Of a stretch of 64,000 nt of DNA, positions 44,779 to 54,611 are shown one piece after another. The notes beneath the pieces are model-generated. The model ran no database searches. It saw nothing but the letters and a program-made list of their open reading frames with translations, and had not been told where the DNA came from. How positions within the stretch are numbered: position 1 is the stretch's first letter; each line of letters starts with the position of its first letter. Both the position numbers and the translations under genes were made by a program. The stretch is taken from contig NZ_CP107960.1 of the NCBI RefSeq assembly GCF_036077095.1, forward strand, positions 868,001 through 932,000. Reading direction: 5' to 3'. Origin of the DNA: Streptomyces sp. NBC_00376. Lineage in GTDB: Bacteria; Actinomycetota; Actinomycetes; Streptomycetales; Streptomycetaceae.

Positions 44779-46908
44779 TCAGCGCAGGCCGGGGATGAAC
44801 TGGATGAGGAGGTCGAGCAGCTTGATGCCCACGAAGGGCAGTACCAGCCCGCCGAGCCCGTACATCCAGATGTTGCGGCTGAGCAGTGTCGCTGCGGAGG
44901 ACGGCCGGTAGCGCACGCCCCGCAGTGCCAGCGGAATCAGGGCGATGATGATCAGTGCGTTGAAGACGATCGCCGAGGCGATCGCCGAGGTCGGGCTGTG
45001 CAGTCGCATGATGTTGAGCTTGTCCAGGCCGGGATGGACCACGGCGAACATCGCGGGGATGATCGCGAAGTACTTCGCGACGTCGTTGGCGATCGAGAAC
45101 GTCGTCAGCGCACCACGCGTGATGAGCAGCTGCTTGCCGATCTCGACGATCTCGATCAGCTTCGTGGGGTTGGAGTCCAGGTCCACCATGTTCCCGGCCT
45201 CCTTGGCGGCCGAGGTGCCGGTGTTCATGGCCACGCCGACATCCGCCTGGGCGAGCGCCGGGGCGTCGTTCGTGCCGTCGCCGGTCATCGCGACGAGCTT
45301 GCCGCCCGCCTGCTCCCGCTTGATGAGGGCCATCTTGTCCTCGGGCGTGGCCTCGGCGAGGAAGTCGTCCACTCCTGCCTCATCGGCGATGGCCTTCGCG
45401 GTCAGCGGGTTGTCGCCGGTGATCATGACCGTACGGATACCCATCCGGCGCAGCTCGTCGAACCGCTCCCGCATGCCCTCCTTGACCACGTCCTTGAGGT
45501 GGATGACGCCCAGGACCCGGGCGCCGCGTTCATCGCCGTGCCGGGTCACTTCGCCGACGACCAGCGGGGTGCCTCCGCTCGCGGAGATGCCGTCGACGAT
45601 GCCGCCGACCTCTGCCGTGGGGTGGCCGCCGTTGTCACGGACCCAGCGCATCACGGCCGTCGCCGCTCCCTTGCGCAGAGACAGGTTCGCCTGAGGGTCG
45701 TTGAGGTCGACACCGCTCATCCGGCTCTGGGCGGTGAAGGGTACGAACCGTGCCTGGGCCAGTTCTCCCTCGCCACGGCCTCGTAGGGCGTACTGCTGCT
45801 TGGCGAGGACGACGATCGAGCGGCCCTCGGGGGTCTCGTCGGCGATCGACGACAGCTGGGAGGCGTCCGCGAGTTCCTCGGTGCTCACCCCGTTCACCGG
45901 AAGGAACTCGGCGGCCTGACGGTTGCCGAGGGTGATGGTGCCGGTCTTGTCGAGCAGGAGGGTGTTGACGTCGCCCGCGGCCTCCACCGCGCGCCCGGAC
46001 ATCGCCAGCACGTTGCGCTGCACGAGCCGGTCCATGCCCGCGATGCCGATCGCCGAGAGCAGCGCACCGATCGTCGTGGGGATGAGGGCCACCACGAGGG
46101 AGACAAGGACGACGATGGTCTGCTCCGCCCCGGCGAAGATGGCGAAGGGCTGCAGGGTCGCCACCGCGATCAGGAAGATGATCGTGAGGGATGCCAGCAG
46201 GATGTCGAGCGCGATCTCGTTCGGTGTCTTCTGCCGTGCGGCCCCCTCCACGAGTGCGATCATCCGGTCGATGAAGGTCTCCCCCGGCTTCGAGGTGATC
46301 TTCACGACGATCCGGTCCGAGAGCACTTTGGTACCGCCCGTGACGGCCGACCGGTCGCCACCGGACTCGCGGATCACCGGCGCCGACTCTCCCGTGATGG
46401 CCGATTCGTCGACGCTGGCGATGCCCTCGACCACGTCTCCGTCGCCGGGGATGGTCTGCCCGGCCTCGACGACGACATGATCGCCCAGACGGAGAGCGAC
46501 GCCCGGAACTTCCTGCTCCGCGGCGTCGGCCGCGCCCGGCTGCCAGCCGGTGAGACGACGGGCCATGGTCGTCGTCCTGGCCCGGCGGAGCGTCTCCGCC
46601 TGGGCCTTTCCTCGTCCCTCGGCCACTGCTTCGGCGAGGTTGGCGAAGACGGATGTCAGCCAGAGCCACCCCGTGATCACCCAGGCGAAGACACTGGGCT
46701 CCTTGATGGCCGAAAGCGTGGTCAGCGCCGCCCCGACCTCCACCACGAACATGACGGGGTTGTGGACCATCACTCGCGGATCCAGCTTGCGCAGGGCGTC
46801 GGGGAAGGATGTCAGGAGCTGCCTGGGATCGAGCAGTCCGCCCGAGACCCGGTGCTGCTGGCGTCCGGCGCCCGGCGGGGTGGGAGCGGGAGTGGCGGTC
46901 GTGGTCAT
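44779..46908 (-). CDS. kdpB: Potassium-transporting P-type ATPase subunit B
   Basis: KdpB (709 aa), the ATP-hydrolysing subunit of the high-affinity K+ pump. Phosphorylated Asp in [16 protein letters not shown], actuator loop [16 protein letters not shown], hinge [20 protein letters not shown] and [13 protein letters not shown]. All catalytic motifs are intact. The ATG overlaps the kdpA stop (ATGA). Confidence 0.96.
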   Translation of the reverse strand: MTTTATPAPTPPGAGRQQHRVSGGLLDPRQLLTSFPDALRKLDPRVMVHNPVMFVVEVGAALTTLSAIKEPSVFAWVITGWLWLTSVFANLAEAVAEGRGKAQAETLRRARTTTMARRLTGWQPGAADAAEQEVPGVALRLGDHVVVEAGQTIPGDGDVVEGIASVDESAITGESAPVIRESGGDRSAVTGGTKVLSDRIVVKITSKPGETFIDRMIALVEGAARQKTPNEIALDILLASLTIIFLIAVATLQPFAIFAGAEQTIVVLVSLVVALIPTTIGALLSAIGIAGMDRLVQRNVLAMSGRAVEAAGDVNTLLLDKTGTITLGNRQAAEFLPVNGVSTEELADASQLSSIADETPEGRSIVVLAKQQYALRGRGEGELAQARFVPFTAQSRMSGVDLNDPQANLSLRKGAATAVMRWVRDNGGHPTAEVGGIVDGISASGGTPLVVGEVTRHGDERGARVLGVIHLKDVVKEGMRERFDELRRMGIRTVMITGDNPLTAKAIADEAGVDDFLAEATPEDKMALIKREQAGGKLVAMTGDGTNDAPALAQADVGVAMNTGTSAAKEAGNMVDLDSNPTKLIEIVEIGKQLLITRGALTTFSIANDVAKYFAIIPAMFAVVHPGLDKLNIMRLHSPTSAIASAIVFNALIIIALIPLALRGVRYRPSSAATLLSRNIWMYGLGGLVLPFVGIKLLDLLIQFIPGLR

Positions 46909-48572
46909 CAGTGCAGGCCTTCCGCGAGGGGGCCGAGCGCGAGCGCGGGAAAGTAGGTCAGCCCGACAACGATGAGGATCACTGCGGTCAACAGCCCGAC
47001 GAACTGCGGCCGGTGGGTGGGCAGGGTGCCCGCGGTGACCGGAACGGGTTGTTGTTCTGCGAGAGAGCCGGCGAGCGCCAGGACGAACACCATCGGCAGG
47101 AACCTGCCGACGAGCATGACCACACCGAGTGTGGTGTTGTACCAGACGGTGTTCGCGCTCAGCCCTGCGAACGCCGAGCCGTTGTTGTTCGCGGCCGACG
47201 CGAAGGCGTACAGGACCTCGGAGAAGCCGTGCGGACCGGAATTGAGCATGGCCGCCCGCTCACCCGGGAGCGCCATCGCCAGCCCCGCGCCCACCAGCGC
47301 GACCACGGGCGTGGTCAGGATGTAGAGCGAGGCGAACTTCATCTCCCGGCCCCGGAGCTTCTTGCCCAGGTACTCGGGTGTCCGGCCGACCATCAGACCG
47401 GCGACGAAGACCGCGACGATCGCCAGGATCAGGATTCCGTAGAGCCCGGATCCGGCGCCGCCGGGCGCGATCTCCCCCAGCATCATGTTGAAGATCGTCA
47501 TTCCGCCGCCGCCCGGCGTGTACGAGTCGTGGGAGGAGTTGACCGCTCCGCACGACGTGAGGGTGGTCGACACGGCGAACAGGGCCGAGGCCCAGATCCC
47601 GAACCGCGTCTCCTTGCCCTCCATCATTCCGCCGGCCGCGTGACCGGCGGTGCTGCTGACGCTGTGCAGCTCGTTGGCGGTGACGATGGCGACCGACGCG
47701 CCCCAGATCAGTGCCATCACGGCGACGACGGCGTATCCCTGGCGGTTGTCGCCGACCATCGTCCCGAATGTCCGCGGGAGCGAGAACGCGATGACCAGCA
47801 TGAGGTAGATCTCGATCAGGTTGGTGAAGGCGTTGGGATTCTCGAAGGGGTGCGCGGAGTTCGCGTTGTAGAAACCACCGCCGTTGGTGCCCAGTTCCTT
47901 GATGGACTCCTGGGAGGCGACGGGGCCTCCGGGCAGGCCCTGGTGCCCGCCCGCGATGGTGGTGATGTCATGGATTCCGTGGAAATTCTGAACGGCACCG
48001 GCAGCCACCAGAACGATCGCGAAGACGAAAGCCAGCGGCAGCAGAACGCGAAGCACGATCCGTGTCAGGTCCACCCAGAAATTTCCGACGCGATCGGTCT
48101 TCTTCCGGTTGAAGCCCCGGATCAGTGTGGCGACGACGGCGATACCCACGGCCGCGGATACGAAGTTCTGCACCGTGAGGCCCGCCATCTGGACCAGGTG
48201 CCCCATCGCCGACTCACCGGAATACGACTGCCAGTTGGTATTGGTGACGAAGGATGCCGCGGTGTTGAACGACTGGTCCGTGGAAACCGGCTTCATTCCC
48301 AGGGACAGCAGGAGATGGTTCTGCAGGCGCAGAAACGCGTACAGGAACAGCACCGACACGGCCGAGAAGGCCAGGATGCTCCGCAGGTAGACCGACCACT
48401 TCTGGTCGGCGTCGCCGTTCACTCCGCCTGCCCGGTAGATGAAGCGTTCGGCCCGCCAATGGTGATCAGCAGTCAGGACGCGGGCCATGTAGCCGCCCAG
48501 CGGGCGGAATGAAAGACCTAGCGCAACCACCAGGGCAAGTACCTGGAGCCAGCCCGCGAGGGTGTCGTCCAT
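46908..48572 (-). CDS. kdpA: Potassium-transporting ATPase subunit A
   Basis: KdpA (554 aa), the K+ channel-like subunit with four selectivity loops. Recognised from [40 protein letters not shown], and [14 protein letters not shown]. Starts 12 bases after kdpF. Confidence 0.96.
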   Translation of the reverse strand: MDDTLAGWLQVLALVVALGLSFRPLGGYMARVLTADHHWRAERFIYRAGGVNGDADQKWSVYLRSILAFSAVSVLFLYAFLRLQNHLLLSLGMKPVSTDQSFNTAASFVTNTNWQSYSGESAMGHLVQMAGLTVQNFVSAAVGIAVVATLIRGFNRKKTDRVGNFWVDLTRIVLRVLLPLAFVFAIVLVAAGAVQNFHGIHDITTIAGGHQGLPGGPVASQESIKELGTNGGGFYNANSAHPFENPNAFTNLIEIYLMLVIAFSLPRTFGTMVGDNRQGYAVVAVMALIWGASVAIVTANELHSVSSTAGHAAGGMMEGKETRFGIWASALFAVSTTLTSCGAVNSSHDSYTPGGGGMTIFNMMLGEIAPGGAGSGLYGILILAIVAVFVAGLMVGRTPEYLGKKLRGREMKFASLYILTTPVVALVGAGLAMALPGERAAMLNSGPHGFSEVLYAFASAANNNGSAFAGLSANTVWYNTTLGVVMLVGRFLPMVFVLALAGSLAEQQPVPVTAGTLPTHRPQFVGLLTAVILIVVGLTYFPALALGPLAEGLH

Positions 48573-48584
48573 CCGGGATTTCTC

Positions 48585-48668
48585 CTAGAACTTCTCGGGG
48601 AAGATCAGGCAGATGACCAGGTAGATCACGAGGCACGCGGCAACGGCCAGGCCGACGATGTCTTCCAC
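48585..48668 (-). CDS. kdpF: KdpF small subunit
   Basis: 27-residue single-helix peptide (VEDIVGLAVAACLVIYLVIC then LIFPEKF), the lipid-like stabiliser of KdpABC, too short for standard ORF cut-offs. GTG at 48668 lies 2 bases after the stop of the upstream small gene. Confidence 0.88.
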   Translation of the reverse strand: MEDIVGLAVAACLVIYLVICLIFPEKF

Positions 48669-48670
48669 GC

Positions 48671-48754
48671 TCACAGGCGCCCGACCCCCTTGGCGGCCAG
48701 GCCGAGAAGGGCGAACACGACTACCGTGAGGCCGATGTACGCGATGTCCGACAT
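48671..48754 (-). CDS. 27-residue membrane peptide upstream of kdpF
   Basis: ATG at 48754 opens a 27-codon gene: MSDIAYIGLTVVVFALLGLA then AKGVGRL, one membrane helix with a basic cytosolic end. TGA is followed after two bases by the kdpF GTG, so the pair is translationally coupled. It is distinct from KdpF and probably a second small Kdp component or a leader peptide. Seen directly; function inferred. Confidence 0.7.
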   Translation of the reverse strand: MSDIAYIGLTVVVFALLGLAAKGVGRL

Positions 48755-48840
48755 GCGCGAAGCACCCCGCAGAGTCATGAGGGACGTGAATTCCGGGCCC
48801 TCCCGGCCGGCATATGGAGTTGATCCGGAAAACGAGATCC

Positions 48841-48858
48841 ATACCGTTCTGACGGTAT
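48841..48858. promoter_or_regulatory. Inverted repeat in kdp promoter region
   Basis: ATACCGT and ACGGTAT form a perfect 7-bp inverted repeat around TCTG, 87 bases before the first small kdp gene and 67 bases downstream of the kdpD stop. Candidate operator for the pump operon; regulator unknown. Confidence 0.5.
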
Positions 48859-48924
48859 ATCAGTTGGCGTCGGAATTGCTTTGCAGCCCTGTGCGCCGAT
48901 GGGATGACCGTGGAGTGCGTGGAT

Positions 48925-51444
48925 TCACTCGTTGCGGCCGGATGTCGTGGAGCCGCCGGGCGCGGAACCCGGAAGAGTGAGCATCACCGAGAAGCCGCGG
49001 CTCTCCGCGGCCGTCTCCAGGGTCCCGTCCATGGCCTCGGCCAAGTCGCGCGACAGCCGCACAGCCAGGCTGTCGGCCCTGGGGCCCGGAGCCCGAAAGG
49101 CCTCGGGGCTCAGTTCCGGGCCCCGGTCGGGCGTGCCGTCCTCCACCCGAATCCTCACGCGGCCGATCTGTACCTCGGCGGTGATGACGGGGGGCCGGTC
49201 CGACGGGCTGTGACGCAATGCATCGGCCCCGAGGGCGGTCAGGGCACGGGTGAGGAGAGCGGCGTCGGCGATCACGTCGGGCAGCTGTTCCGGCAGGCGC
49301 AGGGTGATCGAGTGGCCGCCGGGCCCCAGGTCGTCCAAGGCGGCGGCCAGCATCTCGTTGAGGTCGACCGGGCGGAGGTAGAGATCGAGTGCCCCGGCAT
49401 GCAGACGGCTCACATCGTCGAGATCAGTGACCAGCTGCGCCGCACGGTGCACCGCCGCGCGTGCAGAGTCCAACAACTGTGCCTCCTCCGAGACAGTCTC
49501 GCCGGAGCGTCGGCTCCGCAGGCGCACGAGCGCTTCTTCGGCCGTATGCAGCGGAGCACGCAGATCGCGCCCCGCCGCGAGAAGCAGGGATGCCCGGGTC
49601 CGTTCGGCGTCGGCAAGGATGTCCGTGCCGTCGGAACATCCGGCGATCCGCCCTCGGGCATGTGCCAGCCCCAGTTCGGCGGCGCATGCAGCGAGGACGC
49701 GTTGGTCCTCCGTACTCAGCCCTGACCCACGCACGGCCAGCGTGAGGTTGTCGTCGACGGGGCTTTCCGCATCCGCCTCATAGGGTTTTTCCGGTGGCCG
49801 CTCCCCTGCGCTGGCGACCACGTACCAACGGGGCGCGGGAGATGCTTCCGGATCCCTTTCGAGCAGGCTGATCGCACTGAGACCGAAATTCTCCCGGATC
49901 TGCTCCACCAATTCCGTCAGATCCTGGCCACGCATCATGGCGGCGGCCAGGCGGCTCAGCGCCCTCGCCTCGGATGTCGCACGTACGGCCTGGTGCGTGC
50001 GCCGAGCAGCCGTTCCCGCTGCCGTGCCGACGAGAGCGGCCGTGGCAATGAACACGACGAGTGCGGTAATCGCGTCAGGGCGCTCGATGGCCAGCGAGTG
50101 CACCGGGGCGATGAAGTAGTAGTCGGCGAGCAGGGCGGCGGCAATGGCCGCGAGGAGCGCGGGGTAGAGCCCTCCGACCAGGGCGACCACGACGACGGCA
50201 AGCAGATAGACGACGAGGTCGCCCGAGAAGTCAAGGTGGGCGCGCACCGCGGTCAGCAGGAGTGTCAGTACAGGCAGCAGCACCACGGCGCCGGCCAGCG
50301 CAGCCCAGTACCGTCTTGGGCCCGTGCCGCGGCTCGGATGCGGAAGCCTCAGCACGGCGGCCCCTGCTGCCTCCCTGTGGGTGACGATGTGCACGTCGAT
50401 GGGGCCGGACCCCTTGATCGTCCGCTCTCCCACACCTGCTCTCAGGAGGGAGGCGAGGCGACCGTGCCGGCTCGCGCCCAGCACGATCTGAGTGACGTTC
50501 TCCGCCTCGGCGAACTGGAGCAGGGCATGGACGACGTCCTCGCCCGTGGTCTGGTGGTAGCTGCCGCCGAGTGACTCCAGAAGGGTGCGCTGGGCGTCCA
50601 GTACTGCCGGGTCGACGTCGGTGAGTCCGTCCTCCAGGACCACGTGGAGGGCCAGCAACTCCGTTCCGGGGGTACGGGCGCTGATCCGCGCGGCACGGCG
50701 GATCAGCGTCTCGCCCTCGGGTCCGCCGCTCAGGGACACCAGGATGCGTTCCCGGGTCTCCCAGGGGGCGATGATGCCGTGTTCCGCGCGGTAGCGCTGC
50801 AGCCCTTCCTCCACCCGGTCGGCCAGCCACAGCAAGGCGATCTCGCGCAGTGCGGTGAGGTTGCCGACCCGGAAGTAGTGAGTGAGGGCGGACTCGATCC
50901 GGTCCGGCGCATAGATGTCGCCATGGACCATGCGGCGGCGGAGCGCCTCCGGTGGCAGGTCGACCAGTTCGATCTGGTCGGCCCGGCGGGCCACCTCGTC
51001 GGGCAGGGTCTCCCGCTGCGTGACGCCCGTGATCTGCCGCACCACGTCGTTGAGGGACTCCAGGTGCTGGACATTGAGCGTGGTGACAACATCGATGCCG
51101 ACGTCCAGGAGCTCCTCCACGTCCTGCCACCGCTTGGCGTTGCGGACTCCCGGAACGTTGGAGTGGGCCAGCTCGTCGACCAGTGCGATCTGGGGGCGGC
51201 GGGCCAGGACCGCGTCGAGATCCATCTCGGTGAAGAGCGCACCGCGGTGGCTCAGCGTACGGCGGGCCACCGTCTCCAGGCCGTCGGCCATGGCCGCGGT
51301 CGGCCGACGGCCATGCGGCTCGACGAAGCCGACGACCACATCCGCACCCCGTGCGCGCAGCCGCTGACCCTCGGCGAGCATGGCGTACGTCTTCCCGACC
51401 CCGGGGGCGGCCCCGAGGTAGATCCGCAACCGTCCACGTGCCAC
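48925..51444 (-). CDS. kdpD: KdpD-like sensor with degenerate kinase domain
   Basis: 839-aa KdpD homologue: N-terminal KdpD domain with Walker A GAAPGVGKTYAML and LVDELAHSNVPG, Usp-type domain, four DUF4118 helices (near 395-490), GAF, then a kinase-like C-terminus. The HisKA motif SHDLRTPL is GRDLRAPL, so the phospho-acceptor His is gone. The N box lacks its Asn (GADALRHSP), and DxGxG is replaced by EDGTPDRGP. It cannot autophosphorylate in the usual way. No kdpE gene is in the window. The N-terminal sensory half looks intact and may act by direct binding, as KdpD stimulates pump genes or proteins in other ways. Confidence 0.88.
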   Translation of the reverse strand: MARGRLRIYLGAAPGVGKTYAMLAEGQRLRARGADVVVGFVEPHGRRPTAAMADGLETVARRTLSHRGALFTEMDLDAVLARRPQIALVDELAHSNVPGVRNAKRWQDVEELLDVGIDVVTTLNVQHLESLNDVVRQITGVTQRETLPDEVARRADQIELVDLPPEALRRRMVHGDIYAPDRIESALTHYFRVGNLTALREIALLWLADRVEEGLQRYRAEHGIIAPWETRERILVSLSGGPEGETLIRRAARISARTPGTELLALHVVLEDGLTDVDPAVLDAQRTLLESLGGSYHQTTGEDVVHALLQFAEAENVTQIVLGASRHGRLASLLRAGVGERTIKGSGPIDVHIVTHREAAGAAVLRLPHPSRGTGPRRYWAALAGAVVLLPVLTLLLTAVRAHLDFSGDLVVYLLAVVVVALVGGLYPALLAAIAAALLADYYFIAPVHSLAIERPDAITALVVFIATAALVGTAAGTAARRTHQAVRATSEARALSRLAAAMMRGQDLTELVEQIRENFGLSAISLLERDPEASPAPRWYVVASAGERPPEKPYEADAESPVDDNLTLAVRGSGLSTEDQRVLAACAAELGLAHARGRIAGCSDGTDILADAERTRASLLLAAGRDLRAPLHTAEEALVRLRSRRSGETVSEEAQLLDSARAAVHRAAQLVTDLDDVSRLHAGALDLYLRPVDLNEMLAAALDDLGPGGHSITLRLPEQLPDVIADAALLTRALTALGADALRHSPSDRPPVITAEVQIGRVRIRVEDGTPDRGPELSPEAFRAPGPRADSLAVRLSRDLAEAMDGTLETAAESRGFSVMLTLPGSAPGGSTTSGRNE

Positions 51445-51829
51445 CGGTGGACTCCTGCCCAGGTCACCCCCATGTCACGTTCGCGCCCTTCCATGGTGCG
51501 CCCGTCGAGGCCGTTCCACTCGACGACCCCGGCAATGGTGGCGGAGATGTCCGGCTGTTGTCCGCGCCGGGCCCGCAACACCTGTACGGATCGTCGTCAG
51601 CGGCTCCGGTACGGATGCCCGCGCCTCCCCCGAGCCCGGTCCAGGGCATTCCCTCTGGCCTCACCGGGGCGTTCGCACACTGCGGAGGTCGAACGCAGTG
51701 TGCGGGCGGGGACACGTCTTCGCCCGGTACGGGAAGCCCTCGGTCGCGGATCATTGCGTGCGTACGCTGAGGCAGCCGTCTCGCCGATGGCCTGCACCGT
51801 TCGCTTCGCCGCACGTCAGGAGCACAACG
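51445..51829. other. Divergent region with an 11-bp inverted repeat
   Basis: About 385 bases between kdpD and a broken permease gene. It holds a perfect inverted repeat, CGCACACTGCG (51674-51684) and its complement (51694-51704) with a 9-base centre. Candidate operator for either gene. Nothing else is recognisable. Confidence 0.5.
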
Positions 51830-52262
51830 ATGGCCACCCCTTCCCATGAGCCTCCGGGTCGCCTGCGCGCATGAATGCTGGAGAGCCTGTCCGACATCGC
51901 CGGACACCAGCAGGGGCCGCACGCCAAGCCCGAGCCCGCGGGCAAGGGGCAGCGGTGGTGGCGGGTGATGTGCCTGACCGGCGTCGACTACTTCTCCACG
52001 CTGGGCCATCAGCCGGGCATCGCCGCCCTCGCAGCCGGACTGCTGTCCCCCGTGACCACCATCGTGCTCGTGATCGTCACGCTGGCGGGGGCACTGCCGG
52101 TCTACCGACGGGTGGCCGAAAAGAGCCCGCACGGCGAGGGCTCGATCGCGATGCTGGAGCGGCTGCTCTCGTTCTGGAAGGGCAAGCTCTTCGTCCTGAC
52201 ACTGCTCGGCTTCGCTGCCACCGACTTCCTGATCACCATCACACTGTCGGCCGCGGACGCCT
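51830..52262 (+). pseudogene. APC-type permease, 5' fragment with internal stop
   Basis: ATG 51830 has AGGAG 7 bases upstream and opens MATPSHEPPGRLRA. A TGA at 51872 then interrupts, where a Trp codon is likely, and [15 protein letters not shown] continues in frame. The following [18 protein letters not shown] and [11 protein letters not shown] belong to large streptomycete amino-acid/K+ permeases (600-800 aa). Homology ends at about 52262 where the JmjC operon's sequence begins. Truncated remnant beside kdp. Confidence 0.8.
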
Positions 52263-52344
52263 CCGGCCTGCGGATGAACCGGCCTCGCAGCAGGCCCCGG
52301 GCCAACGCCTCCACATCCCCTCCCACCTCGCCCTCACAACCGGA

Positions 52345-53247
52345 TCAGCCCAGCAGCGCGCTCAAGGAACCCTCGGCGGTGTGCTGTTCGCGACGCATTG
52401 CACCCCGGGCCAGATGTACCAGCTCTTCTGGCATGAGGCCGGTGAGCGTGCGGCGAAAATGCGCGATGAGGTCGTTCGTGGCTCCGGTCAACGCTGCGTC
52501 GTCGTTGGGCCTGGCGGGCAGTCCGTCGCCGTTCAGCAGGAGTGCTTCGAGAACGGCGTACAAGTGGGCGGAGCCGGCCTCGCGGACCGTGAACGAGAGG
52601 TGAGCGGACGAGCTTCCCCCGGTGGCTTCGGCCTCATGCGCGAACCCCCGCGGCACGTAGAGGACTTCGCCCTGACGCAGAACCACGTCGAGCAGCGGAT
52701 CCCCCGGGTCGCCGTCCACGCGCTCGGGCTGCCAGTTCCCGTCGGGCGGTCCTGGATACACCCGCCACCGCTTCGAGCCGTGTATCTGAACGGCCAGCAC
52801 GTCGGCGTCGTCGCGGTGCACAGGACGGCCCTGCGTCCCCGGCGGGGTGAGGAAGAAGAACGCCTCCACCTGACGTTGAAAACACTCCGCGAGCCCATCG
52901 GCCAGTTCCCGCACGCCTGCGTGCCACTGGTCGACGTACCGCAGAAGGAGCGTGGCTCCCTCCTCGCCGATCAATCGGCGCACCGCCCCGGCATCCACGT
53001 AGCGGTTGTCGATCCCGCCCAGGACGACACGGGGGGAACAGTAACGCTCCTCCGGTACCGGACCGTCCTCGTGCACAAGCGTCGCGTACGGGGTGGTGAG
53101 GAGACCTGCGTCCAGGATCCTGTCCAGCTCGGCGACCGTCAGCGCCTCCGTCAGGGGGGTGCGGGGATGTAGTACGGCGGGTGTGCGGCGCCACAGGGTG
53201 CGATGGAACACCTGCTCGTCGCCCACATATCTTGCAAGCGGGCCCAT
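52345..53247 (-). CDS. JmjC/cupin-4 oxygenase 1
   Basis: 300-aa 2-oxoglutarate/Fe(II) oxygenase of the JmjC (cupin-4, ribosomal-oxygenase-like) type. Metal triad His144-x-Asp146 in [20 protein letters not shown] and His204 in [15 protein letters not shown]. The Lys of GSKRW is the usual 2-oxoglutarate ligand. Bacterial relatives hydroxylate protein side chains. Start at 53247 with GGAG upstream, 34 bases after the stop of its paralogue. Third gene of the operon begun by the small peptide at 54435. Substrate proposed: that peptide. Confidence 0.88.
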   Translation of the reverse strand: MGPLARYVGDEQVFHRTLWRRTPAVLHPRTPLTEALTVAELDRILDAGLLTTPYATLVHEDGPVPEERYCSPRVVLGGIDNRYVDAGAVRRLIGEEGATLLLRYVDQWHAGVRELADGLAECFQRQVEAFFFLTPPGTQGRPVHRDDADVLAVQIHGSKRWRVYPGPPDGNWQPERVDGDPGDPLLDVVLRQGEVLYVPRGFAHEAEATGGSSSAHLSFTVREAGSAHLYAVLEALLLNGDGLPARPNDDAALTGATNDLIAHFRRTLTGLMPEELVHLARGAMRREQHTAEGSLSALLG

Positions 53248-53281
53248 CGTTGCCTCTCCATGTTCCATGCCGTCGGCTTGA

Positions 53282-54151
53282 TCAGACGGTCTGACGGTTG
53301 CTGTACGCACGCGGTCTTGCCCGGCCGATGACATCGTCCGGGGTGACCGCGTCGAGCCGTGCGCTGAGATGGTCCAGGAGTTCGGCCGCGGTGCGCAGCA
53401 GGGCGTCGTCGTCCAGCGGACGGCCCGGCAGAGTCAGGCCGTCGACGATCCCCGTCAGCAGAGCGGTGCGCAGATGCTCCGCGCCGGCTTCTCTCACCAC
53501 CACTGTCAGATGAGCCGACGAGGCGTCGCCCACCGCTGTGGCGGTGTGCGCGAAACCTCTCGGCACATACAACACTTCACCGGCCTCAAGGACCGTGTCC
53601 AGCAGCGGCGCCCCCGGATTCTCCTCGCGGACCGGCGCCCAGTCGCCGTCGGCCGGACCCGCGTACACCTGCCAGTGCTTGGCACCGCTGAGCTGGATCG
53701 CCAGCAGGTCTCCGTCGTCCCGATGCACCGGACCCCGGCGGCCGGGCCGGCTCAGGAAGAAGAACGCCTCGACGAGCCGGCCGAGCCGCTCGGCAACGCC
53801 CCTCGTGAGTTCCCGCACCGGGGGATGCCACTGGTCGACGTAACGGAACTGCAGGGTCGCCCGTTCTTCATCGATCAGTCGTCGGACCGCCGCCGCGTCA
53901 ACGTACCCCTGGACAGGGTTCCCGGTGATGACGCGCATCGGACAGAAACGCTCGTCGGCGATGCTCCCCTGCGCGGTGTACAGGCCGACATACGGAACGC
54001 GCAGCAGCCCCGCGTCGAGGAGCGCGTCCACGTCCGAGAGTGTCAGCACCTCCAGCGGCGGGTCCTGCGGCCGCAGGAGCACCGGTTCCTTCCGCCAATA
54101 CGTACCCAGGAGCTGCTCCACGTTCGGTACGCACCGTTCCAGCCAGTCCAT
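53282..54151 (-). CDS. JmjC/cupin-4 oxygenase 2
   Basis: 289-aa paralogue of the next gene, same fold. Iron ligands His143-x-Asp145 (PVHRDDGDLLAIQLSGAKHW) and His202 ([15 protein letters not shown]) are intact, as is the C-terminal helical winged-helix-like part. ATG 54151 follows GGAGAGGGAC. A strong hairpin separates it from the peptide gene 93 bases upstream. Two such enzymes in tandem suggest two hydroxylations on one substrate or a heterodimer. Confidence 0.88.
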   Translation of the reverse strand: MDWLERCVPNVEQLLGTYWRKEPVLLRPQDPPLEVLTLSDVDALLDAGLLRVPYVGLYTAQGSIADERFCPMRVITGNPVQGYVDAAAVRRLIDEERATLQFRYVDQWHPPVRELTRGVAERLGRLVEAFFFLSRPGRRGPVHRDDGDLLAIQLSGAKHWQVYAGPADGDWAPVREENPGAPLLDTVLEAGEVLYVPRGFAHTATAVGDASSAHLTVVVREAGAEHLRTALLTGIVDGLTLPGRPLDDDALLRTAAELLDHLSARLDAVTPDDVIGRARPRAYSNRQTV

Positions 54152-54170
54152 CGTTCCGTCCCTCTCCAAG

Positions 54171-54202
54171 GGGACCCGCCGGTGTGAGCACCGGCGGGTC
54201 CC
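54171..54202 (-). terminator. Hairpin between peptide and oxygenase genes
   Basis: Perfect 14-bp stem (54171-54184 with 54189-54202, loop tgag), no T-tract. In RiPP operons a partial terminator here keeps precursor mRNA in excess over enzyme mRNA. Confidence 0.7.
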
Positions 54203-54243
54203 GGACGCGCTTGCGCGCACCCGCGTGCGCGTCGGTCAGCCGA

Positions 54244-54435
54244 TCAGATGACGTCGGGGTAGCAGTCCCCGCACCCGGCCTCGATCTTCTGGTCCGAGGT
54301 CGGGGACTCCGCGGCATGCCCGACGGACGGCACGAAGAACGCCCCTCCGGCAACGGCGAGCGCCGCCACGCTCAGCGCGGCACGCTTGGAGATCTCCGCA
54401 CGCTTCAACGGCTCTACGGCCTGGGAATACGACAT
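54244..54435 (-). CDS. Small secreted Cys-containing peptide, candidate RiPP precursor
   Basis: 63-aa peptide. Residues 1-18 are soluble (MSYSQAVEPLKRAEISKR), 19-42 form a signal or membrane helix ending VGHAAE, and the last 20 are polar with EAGCGDCYPDVI at the C-terminus. ATG 54435 has GGGAG 6 bases upstream. It precedes two JmjC oxygenase genes on the same strand, as precursors precede their enzymes. Likely mature part: from about Glu43, with Cys54, Cys57, Asp and Pro as possible hydroxylation or cross-link sites. I know no described family with this sequence. Confidence 0.78.
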   Translation of the reverse strand: MSYSQAVEPLKRAEISKRAALSVAALAVAGGAFFVPSVGHAAESPTSDQKIEAGCGDCYPDVI

Positions 54436-54550
54436 GACCACTCCCTTCCCCGGCAGCGGTTTCCGCCGCATCCGGGTATTCACTCGGCCCCGGTTCCGAG
54501 GCCGGGACTGATCTTGCGTCGGCCCGCGTACGGAGGAGAAGCAGCGCTGA

Positions 54551-54563
54551 CGTATTCCATACG
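54551..54563. promoter_or_regulatory. Palindrome upstream of peptide operon
   Basis: CGTATTCCATACG is a perfect inverted repeat of 5-bp arms around TCC, 116 bases before the peptide ATG. Possible operator. Confidence 0.45.
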
Positions 54564-54611
54564 CCACTTACGGATCTCTGATGCACCGTCTCCTCCCCAG
54601 CAGGTGTCATG

